Below, piece by piece: positions 45,374 through 53,789 of a stretch of 64,000 nt of DNA. This stretch comes from a virus: the IMG/VR virus record IMGVR_UViG_3300014839_000005, positions 62,001 through 126,000 of that record. One strand, 5' to 3'. Position 1 is the first letter of the stretch. Every line of letters starts with the position of its first letter. Position numbers and translations under genes: made by a program. A model generated the notes under the pieces. That model was not told the origin of the DNA. It did no database searches and saw only the letters and a program-made list of their open reading frames with translations.

Positions 45374-45577
45374 CTAGTAGAACAATGTGAAACTATGGAA
45401 ATTATAGCACTGCAGCATGTGAGATCCCAATCCAGGATACTTCCCATTCTTGCAGGTCGATTCTTCATTCCTCAAGGCGTAGCACTTGAGGAATGTATTT
45501 GCAGAAAAGCGTTTCGCTTCCCTAATACAAAGCCTTAAAGCAGAAGAGGAAGTAACGATTTTAATCATTACTTCCTC
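45374..45577 (-). ncRNA. candidate structured RNA driven by a consensus box
   Basis: Downstream of the box at 45578-45612 the minus strand folds into strong local hairpins: a 10-bp stem (45577-45568 with 45555-45546) and an 11-bp perfect stem with an 8-nt loop (45495-45485 with 45476-45466). A 64-codon frame (ATG near 45568) covers the same stretch, but the perfect palindromes argue for RNA function. The 3' end is uncertain. The rest of 45050-45796 holds the inverted repeat at 45232 and the hairpin-rich region at 45620-45767. Confidence 0.45.
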
Positions 45578-45612
45578 CATTATAGTTATTCCAAAAAACG
45601 ACTTAAAATAAC
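45578..45612 (-). promoter_or_regulatory. 35-bp GTTATT/ATAAC box
   Basis: Minus strand: GTTATT, 17 nt, ATAACTATAATG, a perfect copy. Upstream of it a TCGATCT-AGTTTAA stretch is shared with the box at 47755. It faces the structured region at 45374-45577. Confidence 0.7.
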
Positions 45613-45744
45613 ATTCACAATTTAAACTAAAGATCGAAACGGTTGCACGTAGTAATCAACGCCTGACTCAGGATCCTAGGTCCGCGCCGGCGCTGGGCCC
45701 CGAAGGCCATCTGAAGATTTCCCTGCGTCATCGCAGGGAAAATA

Positions 45745-45767
45745 TCGAAAGAGTCTGGTGCAGACTC
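45745..45767 (-). terminator. terminator-like hairpin after the thioredoxin gene
   Basis: Minus strand GAGTCT (45767-45762), loop GCACC, AGACTC (45756-45751), then a short T-rich run. The GCACC loop is shared with the terminator at 47925. Just beyond is a 10-bp stem (about 45718-45741, TTTCCCTGCG with CGCAGGGAAA) and GC-rich hairpins, so a structured RNA may extend to about 45620. Confidence 0.55.
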
Positions 45768-45796
45768 CTATAGATATTGCTTTAAATTTGTGAATA

Positions 45797-46105
45797 TTAT
45801 CTTACCATTTCAATATAATCTTTGCACTTACGACTTCCAACTAAACAAGATTTAATTCGGCCTTTTTTGAATGAGATGACTGTGGGGACTGACATAACTG
45901 AAAAACGGGTAGCGGTTTCTGGAGCATGGAAGACATTTATTTTTACTATTTTTACTGAGTCTCCTAGCTCTTTTTCCGCATCTGTCAAGGCTTTTTCTAC
46001 TTGGGAACAAGGGACACAGGAGGGGCTATAAAAATCTACGATTACATCTTTGTCTTCACACATCACTTCCGACTCAAATGAATTATCATGGATTTCTCTT
46101 GGCAT
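45797..46105 (-). CDS. thioredoxin
   Basis: 102 aa with the active site SCVPCSQ (Cys-Val-Pro-Cys) and the cis-Pro loop VPTVISF. A small disulfide reductase, probably the electron donor for the ribonucleotide reductase encoded at 47973-51020. The CVPC site differs from the common CGPC, as in many phage thioredoxins and glutaredoxins. Confidence 0.9.
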   Translation of the reverse strand: MPREIHDNSFESEVMCEDKDVIVDFYSPSCVPCSQVEKALTDAEKELGDSVKIVKINVFHAPETATRFSVMSVPTVISFKKGRIKSCLVGSRKCKDYIEMVR

Positions 46106-46242
46106 AGCTTTTTCTCCTGTGATTTTATAATGGAAGGTGTCCTTGAGGTTAGTATAATTAATATATCATATCGTGATTTCTTCATCAAGATTTTTCGAGA
46201 TAAATAATCACTTTATTCAGAGCAAAGCCCGTGCCCCTTAAC

Positions 46243-46503
46243 TTAAATATTTAAACCCCAGATCAAGGCCGTCTTTCCAGTTACTGAACACCTTCTTTTA
46301 CCTTTTTCAACCACTATCCCCATTTTTCGCATCTCACTTAAGCGCTTCCATAATCCCTCAATTCCGGCATTCATACATATTTCTCTGCCAGTAAGAGGAT
46401 ATTTGCTTATTTCAAGAGTTTCGATAACAGTTCTTATTAATTTGGCATGTGATTCAGAACTCTTAAACTCATCCCATGACTTTTTGCTCGTCTCCTGTTC
46501 CAT
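46243..46503 (-). CDS. winged-helix-like small protein
   Basis: 86 aa. Residues 20-80 look like a winged helix (LIRTVIETLEISKYPLTGRE, LWKRLSEMRKMGIVVEKG), so a DNA-binding regulator is plausible. Its start overlaps the end of the phosphoesterase gene by 35 bases. No further family identity. Confidence 0.6.
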   Translation of the reverse strand: MEQETSKKSWDEFKSSESHAKLIRTVIETLEISKYPLTGREICMNAGIEGLWKRLSEMRKMGIVVEKGKRRCSVTGKTALIWGLNI

Positions 46504-47080
46504 ACGTTAGCTCCAATTCCATTTGTTCATACCATTTTTTATCTTTATCTTCAGATTTAACAAGATTAAAATTATCAGGCTTATATTTCATAATCTTCGT
46601 TATTTCTATTAAAGATAAAGGATAAAAATTATTATTATCTACTCCAACATCGTGGCTTTTACCTTCGGAGGGAAGTTTACCATGACTATGGCCATATAAA
46701 TGCCATGAATTATAATGTGATTTGGGCCACACTCGCATACACCAATGACAAAGAGTAATTGGTGTAGGAGAATGATTTAACATCATTAATGATGTATTAT
46801 CACTTATCTGTGCTAAACCAGTATACCAAGGGCCATCATGATCTCCTCTAATTAAAATGATTTGACCATTTAATTTTGAAATAATATTTTTTCGTTCTAT
46901 TTTAGAATGAGTATAAATAAAATCTCCAACGACGTATACAACATCAATAGCATTTTTAACCTTACTATTCCATCTTTCAATCAGAGTTTTATTCATATGT
47001 TCAATATTATTAAATGGTCGATGACAATATTTGATAATATTGGTATGACAAAAATGTTGATCTGCAGTAAAAAAAATCAT
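46469..47080 (-). CDS. calcineurin-like metallophosphoesterase
   Basis: 203 aa. Metal-binding motifs DQHF with HTN (about 7-14), GDF (52-54), RGDHD (near 78) and GHSHG (near 129) give the two-metal phosphoesterase site. Phage members cleave phosphomonoesters or cyclic nucleotides. Substrate unknown. It is followed by the winged-helix gene and preceded by an unknown gene in one operon. Confidence 0.85.
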   Translation of the reverse strand: MIFFTADQHFCHTNIIKYCHRPFNNIEHMNKTLIERWNSKVKNAIDVVYVVGDFIYTHSKIERKNIISKLNGQIILIRGDHDGPWYTGLAQISDNTSLMMLNHSPTPITLCHWCMRVWPKSHYNSWHLYGHSHGKLPSEGKSHDVGVDNNNFYPLSLIEITKIMKYKPDNFNLVKSEDKDKKWYEQMELELTYGTGDEQKVMG

Positions 47081-47089
47081 TCTTACTCC

Positions 47090-47728
47090 TTAGAATGGAA
47101 CTTCAGTTTTAATTTCCAGTTCAAGTCCTTCCAATTTAAATACTTCCTGAATAGTCCATTCATGATATTTTTGTTTGATAAAAATCATAGCGATATCTTC
47201 ATCGCCATTTTTATGAATCCATTCCGCCAGTTTTTCGGGTTCATAAAATCTGAGAACAGTTCTTGGACAATCCCTAAGCGTCATAATATAATCACAACCA
47301 TTAATCTGGTCTGAACCGACAGCGTCATCAAATTTTATTTGAGTTTCAGCTTCAAAGAATTCAATTTTATCCACTATTTCAAATTTTGCAAGTTTGCCTT
47401 TCCAAATGATAAAATGAATTTCATCGTAGGTTTCACTCATTTTGGTATTAAATGAGTCACATTCTCCTTCTAAAGCTGAAACTAAATCTTTGGGATACTC
47501 AAAGGGATCAACAATTCCGTCATTATAAATGATGCAATTGTCACCGATTAATTCTACGAAATCAAGAATATCATCAGATTCCAATAATGCCTTTTTATCA
47601 ATTCCATATTTTTCAACAACTTCCTGAAGTTTAAGTTGTTGAAGAGGATTTGCCAATGGATTAACTCGCGTACATAACGAGCAATGCGTGTCGATTTCAT
47701 TTAGAAAAGCGCCACAAACACATTTCAT
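47090..47728 (-). CDS. unknown protein with N-terminal Cys ribbon
   Basis: 212 aa. N-terminal zinc-ribbon-like CVCG...HCSLC (3-19), then an acidic, mostly alpha/beta body without a recognised domain. First gene after the promoter box at 47755, heading the phosphoesterase and winged-helix operon. Confidence 0.65.
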   Translation of the reverse strand: MKCVCGAFLNEIDTHCSLCTRVNPLANPLQQLKLQEVVEKYGIDKKALLESDDILDFVELIGDNCIIYNDGIVDPFEYPKDLVSALEGECDSFNTKMSETYDEIHFIIWKGKLAKFEIVDKIEFFEAETQIKFDDAVGSDQINGCDYIMTLRDCPRTVLRFYEPEKLAEWIHKNGDEDIAMIFIKQKYHEWTIQEVFKLEGLELEIKTEVPF

Positions 47729-47754
47729 AATTTACCTCACTGGTTAATTTGTTT

Positions 47755-47789
47755 CATTATTGTTATTACAAAAATTCAATTTTAATAAC
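47755..47789 (-). promoter_or_regulatory. 35-bp GTTATT/ATAAC box
   Basis: Minus strand: GTTATT, 17 nt, ATAACAATAATG. Lies 27 bp before the gene ending at 47090, which follows a short leader with GAGG. The gap up to 47925 also holds an 8-bp hairpin (TTCATCGT with ACGATGAA, near 47905-47923). Confidence 0.7.
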
Positions 47790-47924
47790 GTAAGTTTGAT
47801 TAAACTAGATCGACGCGATTTTGTATGTCACGGCAGCCTGAAGACCTTATAATAATACTAATAAGCGGAGCTGCAGTCGACTACGTTCCAGCCGGCGTTA
47901 CTCTTCATCGTTCTACGATGAAAT

Positions 47925-47948
47925 AAAAAGGAGGCTGGTGCAGCCTCC
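47925..47948 (-). terminator. terminator of the ribonucleotide reductase operon
   Basis: Minus strand GGAGGCT (47948-47942), loop GCACC, AGCCTCC (47936-47930), U5. Same loop as the hairpin at 45745. Confidence 0.85.
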
Positions 47949-47972
47949 ATATTTCAAATCTTTAATCAAAAC

Positions 47973-50900
47973 TTAATGATCGCAACCATTACTATGTCCA
48001 CAAGGACATGTTCGACAGCCTTCTTTATATTCTATCTTGCCTTTACATTTATCACAAATACCGGCAGTCTGATCAAGATATTTGCTTAAAATATTGGCAA
48101 TCTGAACATGAAGAGACATCATCCATGAAAATGGAATTTTCTTCAACTGTTTAATAATAACAGTTAAAGGAACTCCATAGCGCATCTGATATGATATTGA
48201 CATACCAAGAGACTCAATCATTTGAGCTTTAAGTTGATTAGCCTCAGTCGCATTGTCGGACTGTCTTTTATAATCAATAAATAATTGTACAGGCCTTCTT
48301 TTGATAAGACCTATATGAATATAAAAAGACTGATCTGGCTCCTCTTTACCTAAAGAAGCTTTAATACGATATGTTTTGGCATCCATTTCTTGAGGAAGGG
48401 TTATCTCTCCATGAACTATCTGACTATCAGGATCGTCAGTTTTCTTTCCGACAGACCCGACATTATTTAAAACCTGCTTTTCCCTGCTTCCATCTCTATA
48501 TACAGTCAATCCTTTGCATTTTAATTCCCAAGCCATAAATATTGCATCAGCTACATCTTTTTCTGTAGCTGAGTTAGGAAGGCCGACTGTTTTTGAAATT
48601 GAAGAGTCAACATATTGCTGAAATGCAGCTTGAACTTTTATATGATCTTGCCAGGGTATTTCTAATGATCTTACAAAATATTCAGGTAGACTGATCTTTG
48701 AATAATCAACTGGAATATTATTCTTAGAACAATCTATGATATATTGTTTCTGATCTTCAGAAATTTTATCATTAACAATGCCTTCAAATACAAGAACTCG
48801 CTTATCATTAATAACTCTCTCGTGATAGTAATTAAAATAAGGCTCAATTCCTGAACTGGCGTTACAAAACATTGACGTAGTTCCAGTTGGAGCTATCGTT
48901 AATAAAGCTTTGTGTTTTCTTTTTCCTCCACCCATCGCTATTGATACGGCATTTGCTTTTTCTTTATAAAATGACATAATATTATGAACTAGCTCAATAC
49001 ATTCAGGAGAGCCATATTTAATATGTAATTTTATAAGAAGATCGGCAAAACCCATTATGCCAGCGCCAATACGACGAGACTCTAACGATTTCTTTTCTAT
49101 TTGAGGAAGAGGAAACTTGTTAACATCAAGAATCATATCGAGCATTTGAATGATAAGTTCAATATTCTTTTCAAATTTCTCATAGTCAAATTCATATTGA
49201 TCCTTATCATTTTTCTTGACCATTAAGCCAAGATTGATGGCTGCTAAATTGCACGACCCCCAATCAGCGAGTGGTTGTTCACCACAATTATGAACAACAA
49301 AATCATTAACAAAACCCCAATTTACTCCAGGAGCTGAAAAGTCATACACTTCTTCTGGAAAAGTATTTTCTTCAATTTTATAAACCTTAGGACACCTTTC
49401 AATTAAAAGATTTAAAAGACTTTCAGTTTTATAAGAATGAACAAAACCGATTTCCTCATAAAATTTTACTATATTAGCAAATTGACCAATATTTAAATCA
49501 TAACTTTCTTTCATCATATATTCACCATTTTTAAACTTATTTAATCTAGTTTTATTTGTAGTAATGTATGAATCAATATCGAATAACAATAAAAGAGATT
49601 GAACTTTTTCAATCATTTTTTTACAAGTAGATTTAAGTGCAATTCTAGATGTAGTTATAACACTACCATTAGCACTATAAAGACCTCTTAAAAATGATTT
49701 GAGTTGTAACAAGGTTACCCTGTCAATAATAGTTGGCAAAGTTCTATATGGAAGAGATTCTTCAGAAAATTCATACTTTTTTAATATATCAGTAAATTCA
49801 TCAGTATAATATTTTCTTCCATCTCTTTCATAATTAAATAATTTCAATATATCATCATCATTTTCACCTATATTAATTTCTAATCCCTTATGACGATATT
49901 TACTTTTTAATCTTCCTAAATTGCCGTCACCTTGTATATAACCCAATTTAACCCATAAAAGATTATGATCAGAAGATGGTTCTGAAAATGCTCTTAACCT
50001 TTCTCCTGTCGTATCCTTGGCTTGAATTTCTCTACCATCAGAAGTCATTATAATATGATTTGGAGTAACTTTTAAGTCATTACTTCCAAAACATTTTAAA
50101 GTTATAGTTTTTTTAACTCCAGTCTTCCAAACCTTACCCTTAACATTTCCAACAGGAGTTTTTATAATAACTTCTTTTCCATCAAGATATTTCAATTGTT
50201 CGTATCCATTTTTAGTGCTTAAAAAACAATCCCCAGAAAAACAGGGGTTCGTACAGTTTATTATATCCTTAGTAAACCCTTCAGGAACTTGTTCCCTATT
50301 AATCGTATCAATAAACAATATTCCTGGCTCTCCATTCTTCCAGGATTGCCTTACTATAGTATCAAACAAATCTCTTGCTTGAACAGTTTGATAAACCTTA
50401 TCCTGCCATTTCAGTTCCCAGGATTGATTATTTTTTACAGATTCCATAAATTTATCTGTAAGCATAACTGATAAATTAAAATTAGATATCTCGCCCTCTT
50501 TATCTTTGATGGTAATAAAATCAAATACATTAGGGTGACCCACATCGAAAGTAGCCATATTTGCACCGCGACGCTTACCACCTTGTTTAATAACATTGGT
50601 AGCGGCATCAAATACTTTTAAAAACGATAATGGTCCAGAAGCCTTACCATTAGTAGATTTAACTAAAGAATCAGTTGGCCTTAAAGATGAAAAACATAGT
50701 CCGGTCCCCCCACCCATTTTATGCACCATAGCTACATTATGAAGCGATTCAAAGATCCCGTGCATAGAGTCCTCCAAAGGCAGTACGAAGCACGCAGACG
50801 CCATAGGAAGATCTCCACCGAGATTCATAAGGGCAGGACTGTTGGGCATCACAGTGCCTTCCTCAAGGGCATTTAAGAAGGATTCAGCCAATTCTTTCTT

Positions 50901-51020
50901 TTTTGATTTAAGCGGTTTAATAATAGCATTTACTACTCTTCTAAACATATCGTGTTCATTTTTTTCCCCAGGATGTAGATATCGTTCTTTTAACACATCT
51001 CTTACTGCCTCATTAATCAT
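47973..51020 (-). CDS. nrdJ: adenosylcobalamin-dependent ribonucleotide reductase (class II), intein-containing
   Basis: 1015 aa including a 319-aa intein; the mature enzyme would be about 696 aa. It reduces ribonucleotides to deoxyribonucleotides using coenzyme B12. Support: PNSPALMNLGG, GGGTGLCFSSLRP, the split catalytic site TNP-CGEQPL, GSCNL, PTGTTSMF, and a C-terminal CDKC...CRTCPCGH redox/zinc tail. Class II enzymes need no oxygen, so the phage can make dNTPs under anoxia if cobalamin is available. It follows two small genes with overlapping ends. The thioredoxin nearby is a likely electron donor. Confidence 0.93.
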   Translation of the reverse strand: MINEAVRDVLKERYLHPGEKNEHDMFRRVVNAIIKPLKSKKKELAESFLNALEEGTVMPNSPALMNLGGDLPMASACFVLPLEDSMHGIFESLHNVAMVHKMGGGTGLCFSSLRPTDSLVKSTNGKASGPLSFLKVFDAATNVIKQGGKRRGANMATFDVGHPNVFDFITIKDKEGEISNFNLSVMLTDKFMESVKNNQSWELKWQDKVYQTVQARDLFDTIVRQSWKNGEPGILFIDTINREQVPEGFTKDIINCTNPCFSGDCFLSTKNGYEQLKYLDGKEVIIKTPVGNVKGKVWKTGVKKTITLKCFGSNDLKVTPNHIIMTSDGREIQAKDTTGERLRAFSEPSSDHNLLWVKLGYIQGDGNLGRLKSKYRHKGLEINIGENDDDILKLFNYERDGRKYYTDEFTDILKKYEFSEESLPYRTLPTIIDRVTLLQLKSFLRGLYSANGSVITTSRIALKSTCKKMIEKVQSLLLLFDIDSYITTNKTRLNKFKNGEYMMKESYDLNIGQFANIVKFYEEIGFVHSYKTESLLNLLIERCPKVYKIEENTFPEEVYDFSAPGVNWGFVNDFVVHNCGEQPLADWGSCNLAAINLGLMVKKNDKDQYEFDYEKFEKNIELIIQMLDMILDVNKFPLPQIEKKSLESRRIGAGIMGFADLLIKLHIKYGSPECIELVHNIMSFYKEKANAVSIAMGGGKRKHKALLTIAPTGTTSMFCNASSGIEPYFNYYHERVINDKRVLVFEGIVNDKISEDQKQYIIDCSKNNIPVDYSKISLPEYFVRSLEIPWQDHIKVQAAFQQYVDSSISKTVGLPNSATEKDVADAIFMAWELKCKGLTVYRDGSREKQVLNNVGSVGKKTDDPDSQIVHGEITLPQEMDAKTYRIKASLGKEEPDQSFYIHIGLIKRRPVQLFIDYKRQSDNATEANQLKAQMIESLGMSISYQMRYGVPLTVIIKQLKKIPFSWMMSLHVQIANILSKYLDQTAGICDKCKGKIEYKEGCRTCPCGHSNGCDH
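49287..50243 (-). other. intein with LAGLIDADG endonuclease inside NrdJ
   Basis: Residues 260-578 of NrdJ. Block A CFSGDCFLSTKNG with Cys1, block B VTPNH (318-322), two LAGLIDADG motifs (LGYIQGDGNL and FLRGLYSANG), and a C-terminal block ending VVHN with Cys as the +1 residue (CGEQPL). All splice residues are present, so it should splice. Insertion is exactly at the catalytic Cys, a common ribonucleotide reductase intein site. More AT-rich than the flanking exteins, consistent with separate acquisition. Confidence 0.93.
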
Positions 51021-51352
51021 AAGTATCTTCCTCCTGTTATTCCCAAATTAGTATTATAAATATTATTTTCTGTATATATCCATTCAGTTTGATTAACATT
51101 AATTGTATTAAATATTGTATCTTGAATGCCAGGTGTATTTACAATATTTGTTTCATCCCACTGATAATGCCAATTAGTATCAGTACCAGTGTCAGTATCT
51201 ATTCGCCATTCAGTCATATTAGCATTTACTGCACCAAATATAGCATTATATTGAAAATGCCAAGCATCTCTTTTTCCAGATAATAATTTTTTCCAATCTA
51301 ATAATGCATAATGTTCTTGAGTGTCTGTAAAACTAAATAACAATTCTTTCAT
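51017..51352 (-). CDS. unknown 111-aa protein upstream of nrdJ
   Basis: 111 aa, Trp/Asn/Thr-rich with repeated phrases of the type [TQ]EWx[IY] and DTNWHYQW-like; these look like several short beta repeats. Start overlaps the previous stop (TAATG) and the end overlaps nrdJ by 4 bases, so it is co-translated with it. No family recognised. Confidence 0.65.
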   Translation of the reverse strand: MKELLFSFTDTQEHYALLDWKKLLSGKRDAWHFQYNAIFGAVNANMTEWRIDTDTGTDTNWHYQWDETNIVNTPGIQDTIFNTINVNQTEWIYTENNIYNTNLGITGGRYL

Positions 51353-51519
51353 TAGCTATCCTCCTTTGGGATAGCCACATACTCAGGCTTTTCTCCATAT
51401 TCACCTTCAATTTTAATTCCTTCAGACTCTATATTGAGCCTATTCATATTTGTTATCATATTATCTAATTTTGGTTTTAGTTTTTCAGGAACCGAAATTA
51501 AGATGAATACTCTAGCCAT
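51352..51519 (-). CDS. unknown 55-aa protein, first gene of the nrdJ operon
   Basis: 55 codons from ATG 51519 (AAAGGAC upstream) to a TAA that overlaps the next ATG. N-terminal hydrophobic strand (MARVFILISVPEKLKP) then an acidic, amphipathic body. No family recognised. The overlap with a longer gene and the promoter upstream support reality. Confidence 0.65.
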   Translation of the reverse strand: MARVFILISVPEKLKPKLDNMITNMNRLNIESEGIKIEGEYGEKPEYVAIPKEDS

Positions 51520-51539
51520 ATAATGTCCTTTCAGTAATT

Positions 51540-51565
51540 AAAAAAAAGGGCGCAATGTAGCGCCC
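51540..51565 (-). terminator. hairpin plus U8 directly after the promoter box
   Basis: Minus strand GGGCGC (51565-51560), loop TACATT, GCGCCC (51553-51548), U8 (51547-51540). It starts four bases after the box at 51569. It may end the upstream unit, or form a 5' hairpin or attenuator on the nrdJ transcript. Confidence 0.75.
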
Positions 51566-51568
51566 ATA

Positions 51569-51603
51569 CATTATTGTTATTACAGAAAAAACATTATTCT
51601 AAC
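51569..51603 (-). promoter_or_regulatory. 35-bp box (variant, GTTAGA)
   Basis: Minus strand GTTAGA, 17 nt, ATAACAATAATG; spacing identical to the other copies. Drives the 55-aa, 111-aa and nrdJ genes, if active. Confidence 0.55.
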
Positions 51604-51607
51604 CCCG

Positions 51608-51817
51608 TTAGATTTGTTCTGATATTTTATCGACACCTTCCTGAATTGATGTCAATCCAGTCTCGATGTCATCTACTGCTGTATCCCATGTATCAAGAAG
51701 AGTTTCGAGTTCATCAGAGATTTCTCTTAACTCATCTCTTTTCTTAGCCATTTCATCCTTTTTTGCCGTTATCTTGGCAACTAAGGTTTTTATTTCTTCA
51801 ATTTTCATATCTTTCAT
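51608..51817 (-). CDS. small coiled-coil protein
   Basis: 69 aa from the ATG at 51817, which overlaps the previous stop (TAATG) and has AGGAG upstream. Nearly all helix with heptad-like charge spacing (KKDEMAKKRDELREISDEL). Similar in style to the protein upstream. Function unknown. Confidence 0.65.
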   Translation of the reverse strand: MKDMKIEEIKTLVAKITAKKDEMAKKRDELREISDELETLLDTWDTAVDDIETGLTSIQEGVDKISEQI

Positions 51818-52161
51818 TACCATCTCCTGTCTGGATTTTGTTCCAGTTCTGCCATGGTTCTTGATACTTCGTCGCAATTGTATGAAATATCGGATTCACC
51901 ATCTAAGGCGTCGACCATATCGGATAAATTCGTATTGGAACCTTCAAGATCTGATACTACCAAATCCAGGTCACTGTCTGCGTCGGGGCCAATCAGACAG
52001 CGAAGTGTATCACATAACCCACTGATTGTTACTATTTTTGGATTTAAATCCGCCTTAGCTATTTTAATGGATGCTAAAACCTCATCTTCTTTTGTTTTGA
52101 TTTCACTCAGAATTTTCTCTATCTCATTTTTGTGGGTTTTCCACTGATCTTCACTTGACAT
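51817..52161 (-). CDS. acidic helical protein
   Basis: 114 aa from the ATG at 52161, preceded by AGGAGAG; the frame is open further upstream but that part overlaps tRNA-Pro. Two acidic helices separated by a CDTLRCLIGPDADSD stretch. No family recognised. Paired with the coiled-coil gene that follows. Confidence 0.65.
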   Translation of the reverse strand: MSSEDQWKTHKNEIEKILSEIKTKEDEVLASIKIAKADLNPKIVTISGLCDTLRCLIGPDADSDLDLVVSDLEGSNTNLSDMVDALDGESDISYNCDEVSRTMAELEQNPDRRW

Positions 52162-52202
52162 AATAATCTCTCCTAAAAAAGGGTTAATTAATATAAAATA
52201 AA

Positions 52203-52276
52203 TCGGAGTGACTGGACTCGAACCAGCAACCGCGTGGTCCCAAACCACGAACTCTAACCTATTGAGCTACACTCCG
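52203..52276 (-). tRNA. tRNA-Pro (anticodon TGG)
   Basis: 74 nt with a 7-bp acceptor stem (CGGAGTG with CACTCCG), D-loop region, 5-bp anticodon stem CGTGG/CCACG around loop TTTGGGA, and T arm GCTGG-TTCGAGT-CCAGT. Discriminator base A. The CCA end is not encoded. The HNH gene overlaps its 5' end by 18 bases. Confidence 0.93.
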
Positions 52277-52768
52277 TTTTTTGCGCATCCAAAGTCTATC
52301 ATATTCTCTTTTACCCTTAATGCATAGTAAACATCTACATTTATGATAATGATAACCATTTTTGGTTCCATGCGGAATTGATTTTTTAAATCTTAACGGA
52401 ATATAATAACTATTAGCACAAGAAATACTACAAAAATGTTTATCTTTCTTTGTAATGCGCCGTTTCCATATTTTAAATGGTTTTTTACAATAAAAACAAA
52501 TAAGTTTTACAATATTCTTTTTTCGTAAATGATATTTATTATGTTCTATTATAGTTGTTATTTTTAAATTACGATAATTGTTATGTTTTGTATTTTTATC
52601 ATTGTGATGGATAATTTCCTCTGGAAGTAAATATCTTTTAATATGTCTTTCAGCGATATATCTATGTAATAATATTCTTCCCCTTTTATCACAATAAGGA
52701 TGACAAAAATTAGTAATACATAAATATTTTCCCCTACTAGTAATTGGAAAACCATCAATAGATCTCAT
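52259..52768 (-). CDS. HNH homing endonuclease
   Basis: 169 aa. HNH core with IIHHNDKNTKHNNYRNLKI (near 52-70), plus a Cys4-type zinc site (CFYCKKPF...CSISC) and a final Cys/Arg-rich end. Very AT-rich and Lys-rich compared with the neighbours, typical of mobile homing genes. Its 3' end runs into tRNA-Pro, a frequent type of homing target. Confidence 0.82.
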   Translation of the reverse strand: MRSIDGFPITSRGKYLCITNFCHPYCDKRGRILLHRYIAERHIKRYLLPEEIIHHNDKNTKHNNYRNLKITTIIEHNKYHLRKKNIVKLICFYCKKPFKIWKRRITKKDKHFCSISCANSYYIPLRFKKSIPHGTKNGYHYHKCRCLLCIKGKREYDRLWMRKKRSVAQ

Positions 52769-52782
52769 AATATTTTCCTAAA

Positions 52783-53232
52783 CTACTTTAGAGTATTTAA
52801 TTTGACAAACTCTTCAAATTCTTTAATCGTTTTAATGACAATGTCAGGAAGTTTTTCATTATGTTTGAAATAAAGATGGAAAAACTTATGGTGCTTAGAA
52901 ACGCCTTTTGTAGCATTGGCATCAAAAAACATACAATCATTGCCATTTTCAATTATATCGCCAACCTCGATATTTATATCCCAAACATAACGTTCCTGTT
53001 CTTCTATGCTTTTTGTCCAATCTCCTTTATGCCAATGCCATTCTAATGTTATCTCACCTTCCCCGTTGGCAGATAATTCATCAGGACACATTAAATGTGC
53101 AGCACTGAGTTTAGATAATACATCTACAACATTTGCATAACCAGAAAATGGAACAGCATCTCCTTCTTTATATTTATAAGCATCCATTAATAATTTTGGT
53201 AAATCAACAATCATTAACGTTTTGTATGACAT
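52783..53232 (-). CDS. unknown phage protein
   Basis: 149 aa, mixed alpha/beta, with a Trp/His-rich centre (LEWHWHKGDW). No family recognised. Start overlaps the end of the next gene upstream by 19 bases, in a compact chain of small genes at 52.8-54.2 kb. Confidence 0.6.
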   Translation of the reverse strand: MSYKTLMIVDLPKLLMDAYKYKEGDAVPFSGYANVVDVLSKLSAAHLMCPDELSANGEGEITLEWHWHKGDWTKSIEEQERYVWDINIEVGDIIENGNDCMFFDANATKGVSKHHKFFHLYFKHNEKLPDIVIKTIKEFEEFVKLNTLK

Positions 53233-53402
53233 AAATGTTTTCCTGTTTTATAAGATTCGTCATATGATTTTTGTTCCTCTTCTGACGATCTTGGATAATC
53301 CATTTTTTGACATATTTTGGCAATTGCCGTACTTTGAATTTGAAATGGTCGACCAGCTCCTATTCTAGCCCAATCTCCTTTTCTAAAAATCTCTTTCTTC
53401 AT
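53214..53402 (-). CDS. small basic protein
   Basis: 62 aa if started at ATG 53402 (AAGGAG upstream); a GTG at 53414 is possible. Basic, no known domain. Overlaps both neighbours. Confidence 0.5.
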   Translation of the reverse strand: MKKEIFRKGDWARIGAGRPFQIQSTAIAKICQKMDYPRSSEEEQKSYDESYKTGKHLCHTKR

Positions 53403-53583
53403 CGAGCTTCCCACTCCTTACTAGTTCGTCATGGATGGACTTTTTATGTTCAGTAATATATTGAACAACATCTGGAAACTTTCCTATCCAATCCTGGCCA
53501 ATAAGCCAATCTAGATAATCAGCAGGAATATTATCCATATCCCTGCCTTTATATTTACCAAACGGCATTAAGTTGTTTGGCAT
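53383..53583 (-). CDS. DUF3820-like small protein
   Basis: 66 aa. The phrase MPFGKYKGRDMDNIPADYLDWL is the core of DUF3820-type proteins (here given in two parts: MPFGKYKGRDM and IPADYLDWL), often found near exonuclease or recombination functions in phages. Its own activity is unknown. Confidence 0.7.
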   Translation of the reverse strand: MPNNLMPFGKYKGRDMDNIPADYLDWLIGQDWIGKFPDVVQYITEHKKSIHDELVRSGKLDEERDF

Positions 53584-53789
53584 TCAACCTCCTGCTTTGT
53601 ATGTTCACATCTTAAACATTTTCCTTCAAAATGCCATGTGACAGCTTCGCAGACTTTACATTCCAATGTATGAACATGACCAGTCCTGGCAAGTCTATTG
53701 ACACAAATAGAAGGAGGGTCGCAAAAACATTTACATATTCCATCAGGGCAGTTGCAACCTTCAGCATGAATATCAATTTCAGAACTCAT
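53568..53789 (-). CDS. Cys-rich zinc-binding small protein
   Basis: 73 aa from ATG 53789 (ATGA overlap with the kinase gene). Ten Cys residues in CNCPDGICKCFC, CKVC and CLRC patterns suggest two or more zinc sites. No family recognised. Confidence 0.6.
   Translation of the reverse strand: MSSEIDIHAEGCNCPDGICKCFCDPPSICVNRLARTGHVHTLECKVCEAVTWHFEGKCLRCEHTKQEVECQTT

Noticed and set aside
45374-45580. Minus-strand frame of 64-68 codons behind a GGAGG
   Set aside because: Kept only as a structured RNA candidate: two perfect hairpins of 10 and 11 bp cover the frame and the ribosome site would be within the first stem.
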